Shown here: one piece after another, positions 1-7,647 of the stretch | Layout: the number at the start of each line of letters is the position of its first letter | Position numbering within the stretch: the first letter of the stretch is position 1 | Source of the DNA: JBCDBL01 sp039183635 | GTDB taxonomy: Bacteria; Pseudomonadota; Alphaproteobacteria; Caulobacterales; Parvularculaceae | DNA length: 25,020 bases | Direction: 5' to 3' | Assembly (NCBI GenBank): GCA_039183635.1 | Contig: JBCDBL010000063.1 | Span: forward strand, 1-25,020 | Notes under the pieces: model-generated | Told to the model about the DNA's origin: nothing | Database searches by the model: none | Seen by the model: only the letters and a program-made list of their open reading frames with translations | Translations under genes and position numbers: made by a program

Positions 1-740
1 AACTTGACTTATGAATCAGTCGCAACTTGAAACAATAACTTTACACTAAAATATCTATTTAAAGATTTTTACTCGCCTTTAGATTGTGAAAATTATATTT
101 TAGTCACAAATAGGCGCGAACGGCTGTCGACACATTCAATAATGAAACAACGCCCCTCGAACCCCTCAAAACAAGGCGTCCTGCAATCTCAAATTATAAC
201 GCAAACGGGGCGAGCAGCAGCACCCAAAGAAAAAGGGATGAGATAATCCAAAACGCTGCAGCTATATCCCAGCTCCACCGGGTTTCCATACCACACCTGT
301 CGTGTTTTGGGCCAACAGCCCACTTTTCTTCTATATTACGTTAAGAGTGAAAGCGACGGATTAAATAAATGTTAAAAAAAAAGAACCGATTCGCCATCAA
401 AAAAGCGCAAGATTTGCGCAACGACTGCTCTACTCTCAAACGAACCCAAAGATCACACCAACTATAGTGCGGTGCAGCATTTCTTCTGCCCGGAGACAAA
501 ACAACCGTACGCTAGCAAGTTCATCATTTTAAAAATATAGCGCCAATGGACGTCATAAAGCTGCAACAAACAGGATCATGGTTTTGTCAGCCGCAATCGA
601 AACCTGCGCTCAAGCCCTGAAAGGCATGGTTAACGTATTGATAATATTAAAACTTTATTAGGAATGGATATTGCATTTGAAGTACGAACATGAGACAAGT
701 AAATTAGTAGAGTACCTACGGGTTTTAGGAGATTGATCCC
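1..740. other. AT-rich intergenic region, no gene found
   Basis: No convincing coding region is seen on either strand; all three minus frames meet a stop within the first 43 bases and all three plus frames stop within the first 30. The stretch is visibly more AT-rich than the genes to its right. It holds a small hairpin at 308-322 (TGGGC, 5-base loop, GCCCA, then CTTTTCTTCT), which could be a weak plus-strand terminator, and a tight inverted repeat at 405-419 (GCGCAA gat TTGCGC). Its right end carries the presumed promoter of the PEP-CTERM gene. Confidence 0.6.
660..675 (+). promoter_or_regulatory. Candidate sigma-54 (-24/-12) promoter for the PEP-CTERM gene
   Basis: GG at 661-662 and GC at 673-674 are exactly 10 bases apart, and the -12 box reads TTGCA. 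Against the consensus TGGCACG-N4-TTGCA, 9 of the 12 fixed positions match. Transcription would start near 686, about 55 bases before the GTG start at 741. No good -35/-10 pair was found nearby. The call rests on a short motif; support comes from gene context and from a similar element at 16451-16466. Confidence 0.4.
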
Positions 741-1175
741 GTGCTTAGAGTAATGATCGCCTCGGCCGCTATCGCGTTTTCTGCAGCCAGTGCAAGCGCT
801 GGTGTTATTGACGGCGCTTTTAACAACTATTCGGATAATTCCGTTGATTTCGACAATGACGAAGTCTGGAATGTCGGAGTGCACAGTTTTGACTGGGCTT
901 TGCTGTCCCAACTCACGGGCGCGGGATCGAATGCGTCCGGCGGAAGCGGTTCGCAAAGCACTCAAAATACGCAACCGCAACCCCCGATCACCCAACAAGC
1001 GCTGACCAAAGTTATCGAAACGCCGTCGGACCAGGTTATGCCGCCGGTCCAGCAAACTCAGGATTATCCTGACAGCAAATTTGTCGAGACTGTTGTTTCA
1101 GAACCTGGCGTGCTGGCGCTGTTCGCCCTTGGACTGGCCGGTATTGTCGTGACGCGCCGCAAAAACCGCGCTTAA
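741..1175 (+). CDS. Small secreted PEP-CTERM sorting-domain protein
   Basis: A 144-residue exported protein. The GTG at 741 is chosen because AGGAGA ends 8 bases upstream; an in-frame ATG at 753 is too far from it. Residues 1-20 form a signal peptide, with likely cleavage after ASA. The middle (about 66-115) is rich in Ser, Gln, Pro and Thr and could be a glycosylated linker. The last 25 residues carry the three-part PEP-CTERM signal: SEPG (about 120-123), a hydrophobic helix (VLALFALGLAGIVV) and a basic tail (TRRKNRA). In this family an exosortase cuts at the PEP motif after export and the product is linked to surface glycan. The body between the signals matches no domain I recognise. Its stop overlaps the stop of the convergent sulfotransferase gene within TTAA. 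No exosortase lies in the window, so one is expected elsewhere. Confidence 0.85.
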   Translation: MLRVMIASAAIAFSAASASAGVIDGAFNNYSDNSVDFDNDEVWNVGVHSFDWALLSQLTGAGSNASGGSGSQSTQNTQPQPPITQQALTKVIETPSDQVMPPVQQTQDYPDSKFVETVVSEPGVLALFALGLAGIVVTRRKNRA

Positions 1176-2212
1176 CCCGATGCGCGACGCAACAGGGCGT
1201 CGCGCACAGCCTCAGCTTCCCTCAAAAGAACATCCGGAACGTTCCGGTCGATTTGCTTGTGCGACGCCGTAAGCGTTTCGGCAGGCGCCTCTAGAGGCAA
1301 GCCGAGCTTTTCGCACACCCCGCCCCAAACCGCTTCCGTGTTCTCACAAAGCGCTTCGTAGGAGAGGAATACGCAGTTTTCGGGCGCCGTGCGCAGCAAA
1401 AACCCGTATACATTCACCCACTGCCGAAGCCAATATTCAAGACCGTCGGCGCCCTCACGCGCTGTCGCAACGGCATCTGCCGATGCGCCATCAAAAACAA
1501 ACGGTCTGTGGTCTGCGCCGAATTCATGGTGGACCAGCCAGGTCATATAGCTTTTGACGAAGGGATCTTCGTTTTGCTGCGCGGTGAAATTGCGATGCTG
1601 GCGCAGCAGGGAATGCGCGTGTTGCAGCGGTTCACGAAAAGGAATGAGAATATGCGCATTGGGGAAAGACGATGCGATTCCCCCCAAACGAAGAAGATTG
1701 TTGTTGTTCTTTGACAAATAGCGTGCGCCGGGCCCTTCCATTAAAACAAGCGCCACATACTCGCGAAACGCGTTTTCAATGTCGCAATCGGTTTGCATGG
1801 GCGTCAAACGATCCGCATGAATATAGCGCTCCCCGCTGGCGACGCGCCAAAACACCTCCTCCAGCGCTTCAGGACTGTCGAAATCCACCGTCAAGCGATC
1901 GCCATGGGCGCGTTCCTCAGCCTGCATATCCTTTCGCGCGCCGCCGCTGAGCCCGGCCCACAGGTTCGGCGCAAGCACGAACGGCATGTCGCGGTATGTA
2001 AGGGAGCGAAAGCCGCCCGCAGCATATATTTGACGCATTAAAATCGTTGTGCCGGCCCGCGCGAGGCCCGTTACAAATACATGCCGCCCTGCGGCGGCGG
2101 CGGCGGCGTCAGGCTTTTTCACTGCCCGCTCAATATCGAAAGAAACCTCGGCCACGGCCGGACTGGCCAGGGCCACGCGATGGATCACGCGGGACCAGAA
2201 GCTATAGGCCAT
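1172..2212 (-). CDS. PAPS-dependent sulfotransferase family protein
   Basis: A 346-residue protein likely to transfer sulfate from PAPS to a glycan or lipid acceptor. The 5'-phosphosulfate loop is at residues 46-59 (GLARAGTT core), and a 3'-phosphate motif is seen as R193 with S201 eight residues later (RxPxxHAHS). The frame stays open further upstream, but the ATG at 2212 is chosen because GGAAGG lies about 10 bases before it and because a longer form would overlap the next gene and start with unfamily-like sequence. It is last in the minus-strand array, 50 bases after the 122-residue membrane protein gene. Its stop codon overlaps that of the PEP-CTERM gene. The natural acceptor is unknown; exopolysaccharide is the natural guess from context. 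Confidence 0.8.
   Translation of the reverse strand: MAYSFWSRVIHRVALASPAVAEVSFDIERAVKKPDAAAAAAGRHVFVTGLARAGTTILMRQIYAAGGFRSLTYRDMPFVLAPNLWAGLSGGARKDMQAEERAHGDRLTVDFDSPEALEEVFWRVASGERYIHADRLTPMQTDCDIENAFREYVALVLMEGPGARYLSKNNNNLLRLGGIASSFPNAHILIPFREPLQHAHSLLRQHRNFTAQQNEDPFVKSYMTWLVHHEFGADHRPFVFDGASADAVATAREGADGLEYWLRQWVNVYGFLLRTAPENCVFLSYEALCENTEAVWGGVCEKLGLPLEAPAETLTASHKQIDRNVPDVLLREAEAVRDALLRRASG
1181..1206. repeat. Perfect 10-bp hairpin just after the PEP-CTERM stop codon
   Basis: TGCGCGACGC (1181-1190) and GCGTCGCGCA (1197-1206) pair perfectly across a 6-base loop. The hairpin begins 6 bases after the PEP-CTERM stop and lies inside the last codons of the opposing sulfotransferase gene. No T-run follows on the plus strand, so it is not a textbook intrinsic terminator; it may block transcription or protect the 3' end of the PEP-CTERM mRNA. 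Confidence 0.6.
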
Positions 2213-2262
2213 TGGTCGACATCCTTCCGTATGCTTAGGCTGGCGCGCTTTAAACGACGCTT

Positions 2263-2631
2263 TTATCGCACAATTGCGAAGGCGACGATCATGACAATGC
2301 TGGAAACCGTAATAAACACCCAATTCGTGGCCGCGGCCGTCGCCTCCACCGTCGTATAGGCGCCTGTTTGCGCCCCGATCCACACAAGCGCCACGGGCGC
2401 AAGAACACACACGGCGACGCGACCGAGAACGCCGACCATACCGCCAGCAAGAGCCACGGCCGCTTTTTGCGCCGCCTCTTCCTTCTGGTCGTCGGTCATG
2501 GTTTTTGAGCCGATCACGCTTTGGGCGCTGCGCGCCGTCTCGACAATGCGGGACATTCTGGGAACAAGCGCCAGGGCCTTAAAGCACGCCATAAACACGA
2601 TAATGGCGGCGGCGAGAACAACGTAAACCAT
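2263..2631 (-). CDS. Small hypothetical membrane protein (122 aa)
   Basis: I do not recognise a named family. The protein has a hydrophobic N-terminal helix (about residues 2-23), a charged cytoplasmic-looking stretch with Arg, Lys and Glu (about 25-57), a second hydrophobic segment (about 61-85) and a third at the C-terminus (about 100-120). That predicts a three-helix inner-membrane protein. It starts 12 bases after the stop of the preceding small gene. The junction is the palindrome GCCGGCCGGC and no Shine-Dalgarno is visible, so translation may be coupled. It lies between an arylsulfotransferase-like gene and a sulfotransferase gene. A supporting role in sulfation or export is possible but unproven. 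Confidence 0.7.
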   Translation of the reverse strand: MVYVVLAAAIIVFMACFKALALVPRMSRIVETARSAQSVIGSKTMTDDQKEEAAQKAAVALAGGMVGVLGRVAVCVLAPVALVWIGAQTGAYTTVEATAAATNWVFITVSSIVMIVAFAIVR

Positions 2632-2643
2632 CGCCGGCCGGCG

Positions 2644-3000
2644 CTAATCGCGTTTAACGTCAACCTCAGCGGTGTTTTCCGCCGGGTCGAGGGTCGCCGT
2701 CTCCGAAGCCGTTTCGGACGCGGCAAGAACAGCGGCGTCGGACGGCGCCGCTTCGTCTGCAGGCGCAGCTCCCGCAGTGGCGGCGGCTTTGCGCTTGCGC
2801 AGCATGCGTTTAACCGGATACCATACAAACCCTGCGATCGCGAGAAATACCGTCGCAATAACGCCAAGCACGGTGCCAATCGCCGTCAAACCGGCGCCAG
2901 GGCCGAGATAAGCCATCGCCGGTCCCATGGTTGCAATCGTAAAGGCGGCGGACATGACAGCCGTTGTCGCCATAACGTTGTTGATCGTCTTCTTCGTCAT
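2644..3000 (-). CDS. Small exported membrane protein with YLGPGAG motif
   Basis: A 118-residue protein. Two ATGs are possible; 3000 is preferred over 3009 because AGGGG sits 9 bases before it but directly abuts the ATG at 3009. Residues 1-27 form a signal peptide ending AMA, so the mature protein would begin YLGPGAG. A long hydrophobic helix follows (about 31-52), then WYPVKRMLRKRK and an Ala/Glu/Thr-rich tail to the C-terminus. Small proteins with an N-terminal YxGPGAG, one helix and a WYPxKR tail recur in bacterial surface-polysaccharide loci, but I know of no assigned function. It lies between the arylsulfotransferase-like gene (57 bases) and the 122-residue membrane protein gene (12 bases). 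Confidence 0.8.
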   Translation of the reverse strand: MTKKTINNVMATTAVMSAAFTIATMGPAMAYLGPGAGLTAIGTVLGVIATVFLAIAGFVWYPVKRMLRKRKAAATAGAAPADEAAPSDAAVLAASETASETATLDPAENTAEVDVKRD

Positions 3001-3057
3001 CTTACGCATCCCCTAAAACTGAGGCCTTCCATGATGTAGCCCAAAAAAAGGCGGGCG

Positions 3058-4356
3058 TCAGCCATCCGCCTCGCACCGCACCGTTTCAACGGTAAAGAAA
3101 TCGCTCGGCAGCCATATGGATTTGTTGATAAGCAAGTTTTGCGCCTCATCGTAGCGGTTGTGATACTCCCAGACCACTTCGCCGCCGGCCGTCACCTCGA
3201 AAACGCGCCCGGCTTGGGGCTCGGTGATCAATATATTTCCGTTTGGCAAGCGCTGATGCTTACCGCGGATCCAGGTGTAAAACGGGGTCTCCTCAGACCC
3301 CTCGAACGCCACCTTTGTTTCCCGGGTAAGCGGATCGATTTCAATAATCCGAGAGGCCTCGCCGTTCATATTGTTGTCGAAAACGGAGATTTTGCCGTTC
3401 GGCATGAAATCCGGATCGTGTTGGCGATGCCATGGTCCATGCTGCCACCATTTGACGGTCTCGCCCTCCCCGTCCACCACAGCGACAAGGTTGGGACTGC
3501 GCAAAGAGATCATCATGTCCCCGGCCTCGAACATAGGAAACGCATCTGCAATGTCTGGGGTCAGAACTTCAACATCATTGCTGTGGAACGGATCGGGCAG
3601 CCACGTAGGATTAAACTCGTTGGCGGTGGTCATAATATGCCAAACGCCCTTTGAGGCCGTTTCAACAAGGTTTTCCATAATCGGCACCGACTTCAGAACC
3701 GCTCCGGTCTCCGGATCGATCTTCGTCGCAGCATGCGGAAACTCAGGGCTGCCCAACGACCACAAAGAGCCGTCAGGGTGCAAATTAACAGCGTGGTGAT
3801 AATTCCCTTCAGATGTCCAAACGACATCGCCGCAAGGGTCGAAACGGGTCAAAACATAGCCATTGTCGAAATTCACGACCACTGACCCGTCTTTGAGCAC
3901 ATCAAAGCCATGGAGGAACGTATACCGGCCAAGGTGTTCTTCAATCAGGCTCGGATCAATGGGCCAGAAAAACAACTCCTCGCCTTTTTCATTTAAAAGC
4001 ACCGCCCCGTTAACAGCGGCGCGATCATGGAAATACCCCGCCACAACGCGATAACCCGGCATAACTTTATCCGGGTTCAAAGCGATCGCTTCGCGCCGAT
4101 TACGGCTATCGACAACATACCGGGTTGGGGAGATGCCGAGATCGTTTTCCCAGTACTGTGTGAAATCCCGCACCTCAAGGGCGGAGTTTCTAACGAGACG
4201 ATACGGGAAAAGCCCGAACTCCGCCGTAGCGACGCCCCACGCGAAGGCGAGAAACGCACCGGACGCTCCGAATGAAATCAGGGCGCCATGGGCCTCGAAC
4301 AGAGCCTTAATTTGGCGCCCAACTTTTCCCGCCATCGCCAACACAGTATTCATCAT
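3058..4356 (-). CDS. Arylsulfotransferase (ASST)-like beta-propeller protein
   Basis: A 432-residue membrane-anchored protein. The ATG at 4356 follows TAGGA by 7 bases; the frame runs open to 4452 but that would overlap the upstream gene. One membrane helix near the N-terminus (about residues 24-48) probably anchors a periplasmic domain. The rest shows repeated propeller blades with the family phrases HGFDVLKDGS (149-158), NYHHAVNLHPDGS (185-197), HDPDFMPNG (313-321), HQRLPNGNILITEP (367-380) and GEVVWEY (392-398). These fit the Arylsulfotran_2 group. Classical ASST enzymes move sulfate between phenols through a sulfo-histidine; several His are present here but I cannot say which would be catalytic. 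It could instead be a non-catalytic or glycan-binding propeller. It is followed by the two small membrane proteins. Confidence 0.75.
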   Translation of the reverse strand: MMNTVLAMAGKVGRQIKALFEAHGALISFGASGAFLAFAWGVATAEFGLFPYRLVRNSALEVRDFTQYWENDLGISPTRYVVDSRNRREAIALNPDKVMPGYRVVAGYFHDRAAVNGAVLLNEKGEELFFWPIDPSLIEEHLGRYTFLHGFDVLKDGSVVVNFDNGYVLTRFDPCGDVVWTSEGNYHHAVNLHPDGSLWSLGSPEFPHAATKIDPETGAVLKSVPIMENLVETASKGVWHIMTTANEFNPTWLPDPFHSNDVEVLTPDIADAFPMFEAGDMMISLRSPNLVAVVDGEGETVKWWQHGPWHRQHDPDFMPNGKISVFDNNMNGEASRIIEIDPLTRETKVAFEGSEETPFYTWIRGKHQRLPNGNILITEPQAGRVFEVTAGGEVVWEYHNRYDEAQNLLINKSIWLPSDFFTVETVRCEADG

Positions 4357-4429
4357 GCCAATCCTATTAGAACTTAATTGCCGCACGTATATGACAAATT
4401 TTGATATACAAAAAGGAAATTTCGCCCCG

Positions 4430-5581
4430 TTAAGTTTTATCGGGCGGCGCAATGAAATGCTTTATCGTACGCAACGCCTCTTCCACCTGTAATTTTACCC
4501 TTGGCTGGCGATAAAGCACAGTGCGCATGGTTTCACCTCTATCCCCAAGGCTCGCCTTGTAGCGCGCATCCCCAGCCAGAAAATCATAAACATCGGCCCC
4601 GGCGTCCCGATAATGGGTGATCGCCGCAGCATGGCATACAAGACCCGGCTTTAAGCGATTGTCTTTTTCAAAGGCAAGACCGCTCAGATAAAACCCGACA
4701 TGCCCCTTATACAGAAGATTATAGAGATAGCCGATAACATGGTCTCCGGCGGCGATTTTTAAAAGGTCCACCCCCCCATCGCCCAAATTGTCGGGAATGA
4801 GCGCGCGATTGAAGGCCATGTAAAACGGGTGCGACAGCGCGCCTTTGCGCCCCTGCGCGCTCCATTTCGCCTCGTGCATGCGCGCCGCGTCTTCAAAAAA
4901 CGACAAGGCCTCCTCAGCGGTTTCGGCCCGCTTCAGACGCACCGGTCCCCTTTCCTCATATAAACTGACGGCGCGTCGGATCTGACGGCGCGTATTGGAG
5001 CTGAGCGACGAAAGGTAGTCCCGGTCCTCGCGGCGCAAAGCGGCGAGATCGACGGCGTACGATCCGTATATGGCGGTGGACCGGCGCGGCAGCCCGCCTG
5101 CATCGAAAGAGGCCAGCGTATCGTCAACGGCGCCGGAGACCTGAAACTCGTCCCACCCGCCCCCGACGGCTGCCGGCGTGCGCCGTAAAAAACGCACCAG
5201 AGCTTCAGCCGCCGCCGCCTCGCCCCGTGCGCTCAGGAGGCGATTATATTCGATTGTGATGACGTCTTGGTCCGGATCGCCGGTTTGGTTTAAAAAAACG
5301 ACTTGTGACGGTAAAAACCGTCGATTGGTAATCCGCTTACGACATAAAAAAGCCATCCCGACGATACGCCCGCCCCTGCGTACGCGCGCAACATAGGGCG
5401 CTGCGTCAATTTCTTTCAACCAGCGCCCCATCCACCGCCAACTGGTGAAGAACGTGACGTCAGCATCCTGTTCAAGGGCGCGCCAATGCTTTTCAATTAA
5501 GGGCAGATCGGATGCGCCCACGCGCTCTATGGCGACGGCGAAATCCGCAATCTCGGCTCTATCGGGGGCGGCTTCCATCAT
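4430..5581 (-). CDS. CelD/FemAB-like GNAT acyltransferase
   Basis: A 383-residue cytoplasmic protein of the Acetyltransf_6 (BcsL/CelD-like) group. Family signs are SSNTRRQIRR (194-203) leading into a long helical stretch, KPGLVCHAAAI (311-321), and YDFLAGDARYKASL (332-345) near the C-terminus. Members are thought to transfer acyl or aminoacyl groups to sugars or cell-wall precursors, and are common in exopolysaccharide and exosortase-linked loci. Two adjacent ATGs (5581 and 5578) are possible; neither has a strong Shine-Dalgarno. It starts 14 bases after the GT39-type gene and 73 bases separate it from the arylsulfotransferase-like start. The acyl donor and acceptor cannot be read from the sequence. 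Confidence 0.8.
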   Translation of the reverse strand: MMEAAPDRAEIADFAVAIERVGASDLPLIEKHWRALEQDADVTFFTSWRWMGRWLKEIDAAPYVARVRRGGRIVGMAFLCRKRITNRRFLPSQVVFLNQTGDPDQDVITIEYNRLLSARGEAAAAEALVRFLRRTPAAVGGGWDEFQVSGAVDDTLASFDAGGLPRRSTAIYGSYAVDLAALRREDRDYLSSLSSNTRRQIRRAVSLYEERGPVRLKRAETAEEALSFFEDAARMHEAKWSAQGRKGALSHPFYMAFNRALIPDNLGDGGVDLLKIAAGDHVIGYLYNLLYKGHVGFYLSGLAFEKDNRLKPGLVCHAAAITHYRDAGADVYDFLAGDARYKASLGDRGETMRTVLYRQPRVKLQVEEALRTIKHFIAPPDKT

Positions 5582-5595
5582 GAATGTGAAACGCC

Positions 5596-7257
5596 TTAAT
5601 TGGCGATTGTTCCCGAAACATTGCGGTTGATGATCAAAAGCTCGTTGGTGATTTCAACGGGGCCTTCGGCCACCTCGCCAAGGTTTTTATACAAAATCAG
5701 TTCTTTTTCCTGGGCGTTGTAATTGGCCGGCGTCCGGAAACGCGCCACCTCCTCAAAGGCGTCGGACCGCAAAACCGTCTGCAAACGATCCATTTGTTCC
5801 AAGTGGGTCCAAAAGTCTGGCTGCGCCACAACGTAATGGACAGCCAAGTCACCGATCATTTGTTGGATTTCATCGCGCGCATAGTCTTTCTGCTCAACGC
5901 CCAGACCAGGCCGTATCGCGATGCGCAACAGGAGCTTGTCAGCCCGCACGATACTGAGATCCGGCCGGTCGGAATGGGCGCGCATGTTGAAAATAAAGGC
6001 GCCGTCTCGAAACCCTGAAAACAGAATGTTGCTATTGCGGGGCGCAATCTCGGACACGTAGGCGACAACGTCCTTGTAGCCGTCGACGAAATGCACAGGC
6101 CGCGTTGCAACCGTAACGAGGACGGCGGCGGCGCCCGCGGCGATCATGACGGCCTGTGCGGCGAGGCGGCGGCGCGCAAACAGCGCCTCAGCGCCAAGGC
6201 CGATAATGATTGCAAGGGGCGGCAGGAGGTGAATGGTGAAACGCACTTCCTTTAAATCGATAGATGAAAAAAAGAGGTACCCGACACCGAACCATGCCGC
6301 CAAAAACAATCCGTTGTCGATCTTCAATCGTGCGCGCCGGGCGCGATACGCCAAAACGCCAGCCGCCGCAACGAATGCGGCGAAGGATGTCCATCCGAAC
6401 TGTTCCGGCAAGCGTGCAAGGTACCACAACCAGCCTTCAACGGAAAATCGCGCGACGACAGAATCGGAAATGCCCGACACCGACTGCATATTTCCCTGGC
6501 CGAAAAACGCCATGATGAAAATAAGAGGCGCAAGGCCTGCAAGGGCGAGCCCGGCGATAATGTAATGGTGCTTGTTGCGAAACATGGCGCGGCCCTGGGC
6601 CTGAAACAAAGCGATTGCAAAGGGTGCGGCCATGAACACCATGGACATTTTCATATGGGCGGCGAAGACGACCAGAGCGGCGGCGAGGTAAAGGTCGACG
6701 ATACGCCCCCCTCGCATATGACGCACAAAGAAAAATGCGCTCCAGATGAGAAAAGACATCGCCGGCATATCCAGCATCACCTGGCGCCCCCAGAACGCAA
6801 CCTCCGGCGCAGCGGCGACGATAAGGGCGGCGCCGAAGGCGGCCGGGCGCTGCAACCACAACCGCGCAAACGCAAACACGCCGCAGGCGAGCGCGGCGTG
6901 GAAGAGGAAAAGCACGAACACGGCGGTTTCCTGAGACACCCCGAACAGCGCATAGAAAAACGCCAGAATGAAGGAGAAAAAGGGCGGATAAAACAGGATG
7001 GTGAGCGCAGGGTATTGGGAATAGTAATCGTAGGCGTATCCCGTCGGGTCGGCGAAAGGCGCCGCGCCGATAAGATCTTTTACAAAGGCGCCGTTCAGTG
7101 CATGCCGTGGGGAGTCCGGCCAGGAAAACGCGCCGCCCATAGGAGCGCCCGTTGCGAACAAAACGGCGATGACGAGAACAAGCGCACCGCACCATAACGC
7201 CGCCGGTCGCGCCTCGGCGCGTTTTTTAAGCTGCGCCATAAACGCGTCCGTCTTCAT
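5596..7257 (-). CDS. GT39-type membrane glycosyltransferase (GT-C fold)
   Basis: A 553-residue polytopic inner-membrane protein with about ten or more hydrophobic segments. Near the N-terminus DSPRHALNGAF (about 45-55) provides the Asp and following His/Asn pattern typical of the first periplasmic loop in ArnT/PMT-like enzymes, followed by YPPFFSFILAFFYALFG. Such enzymes take sugars from polyprenyl-phosphate donors on the periplasmic side. The ATG at 7257 overlaps the stop of the EamA-like gene as ATGA, which fixes the start and implies translational coupling; a longer open frame to 7287 is rejected. The C-terminal 130 residues form a soluble periplasmic-looking domain. With the two upstream genes it forms a plausible make-flip-use cassette for a lipid-linked sugar. 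Confidence 0.8.
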   Translation of the reverse strand: MKTDAFMAQLKKRAEARPAALWCGALVLVIAVLFATGAPMGGAFSWPDSPRHALNGAFVKDLIGAAPFADPTGYAYDYYSQYPALTILFYPPFFSFILAFFYALFGVSQETAVFVLFLFHAALACGVFAFARLWLQRPAAFGAALIVAAAPEVAFWGRQVMLDMPAMSFLIWSAFFFVRHMRGGRIVDLYLAAALVVFAAHMKMSMVFMAAPFAIALFQAQGRAMFRNKHHYIIAGLALAGLAPLIFIMAFFGQGNMQSVSGISDSVVARFSVEGWLWYLARLPEQFGWTSFAAFVAAAGVLAYRARRARLKIDNGLFLAAWFGVGYLFFSSIDLKEVRFTIHLLPPLAIIIGLGAEALFARRRLAAQAVMIAAGAAAVLVTVATRPVHFVDGYKDVVAYVSEIAPRNSNILFSGFRDGAFIFNMRAHSDRPDLSIVRADKLLLRIAIRPGLGVEQKDYARDEIQQMIGDLAVHYVVAQPDFWTHLEQMDRLQTVLRSDAFEEVARFRTPANYNAQEKELILYKNLGEVAEGPVEITNELLIINRNVSGTIAN

Positions 7258-7631
7258 GCGGATCGCCCCACAAGCACGCACCCGCATACAATCAACCCCG
7301 CGCCGAGAACACGCATTAAGGTGACGTTCTCACCAAGTAGAAACGCGCCGAACGCCAGGGTCATGATGAAACTGAGACCGACAAACGGATAGGCGAGAGA
7401 AAGCTCCGTTTTCGACAAGACCCAAAGCCACAGCAAAACACTGAGCCCGTATATGACAAGGCCGAGCCAGACGAGCGGAGACGCCAAGGCGGCGAAAGCG
7501 ACATGGACGAGGCTGTCGCCCTTCGCGGCATATCCCGTTTTCGGCGCAGACATGCCGACCTTCAAGGCGAGCTGCGCACATGCGGACATGGCGACTGACG
7601 CCAAAATGACAAACAGCGTCATGGCGGGCAT
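7254..7631 (-). CDS. EamA/SMR-type four-helix membrane transporter
   Basis: A 125-residue protein with four hydrophobic helices, matching the size and pattern of small multidrug-resistance-like proteins such as the ArnE/ArnF flippase subunits. The typical SxxAQLxLKxG run is seen near the N-terminus (AQLALKVGM, about 20-28), with ELSLAYPFVGLSF (about 76-88) and GENVTLMRVLGAGLI (about 99-113). The ATG at 7631 is preceded by AGGGGAG at a 10-base spacing. The stop overlaps the start of the GT39-type gene (ATGA), and it follows the HAD-UbiA gene by 16 bases. Position suggests it flips the polyprenyl-phosphate sugar made by its upstream neighbour for use by its downstream neighbour. That role is inference. 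Confidence 0.8.
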   Translation of the reverse strand: MPAMTLFVILASVAMSACAQLALKVGMSAPKTGYAAKGDSLVHVAFAALASPLVWLGLVIYGLSVLLWLWVLSKTELSLAYPFVGLSFIMTLAFGAFLLGENVTLMRVLGAGLIVCGCVLVGRSA

Positions 7632-7647
7632 AAGTTAAGATCTCCCC

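Noticed and set aside
638..663. TTGATA as a housekeeping -35 for the PEP-CTERM gene
   Set aside because: No acceptable -10 lies 16-18 bases downstream; the sigma-54-like site is a better fit.
2212..2410. Longer N-terminus for the sulfotransferase
   Set aside because: It would overlap the 122-residue gene in another frame, has no matching ribosome-binding site and its translation is Cys/Arg/Gly-rich and unlike the family.
3015..3050. GCCC...GGGC with a run of seven A as a terminator between small genes
   Set aside because: The T-run on the minus strand falls inside the loop, not after the stem, and the flanking genes appear to belong to one transcription unit.
6437..7197. Long open frames on both strands inside the GT39-type gene
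   Set aside because: They are Arg/Cys-rich shadow frames of a GC-rich membrane protein gene and lack start signals.
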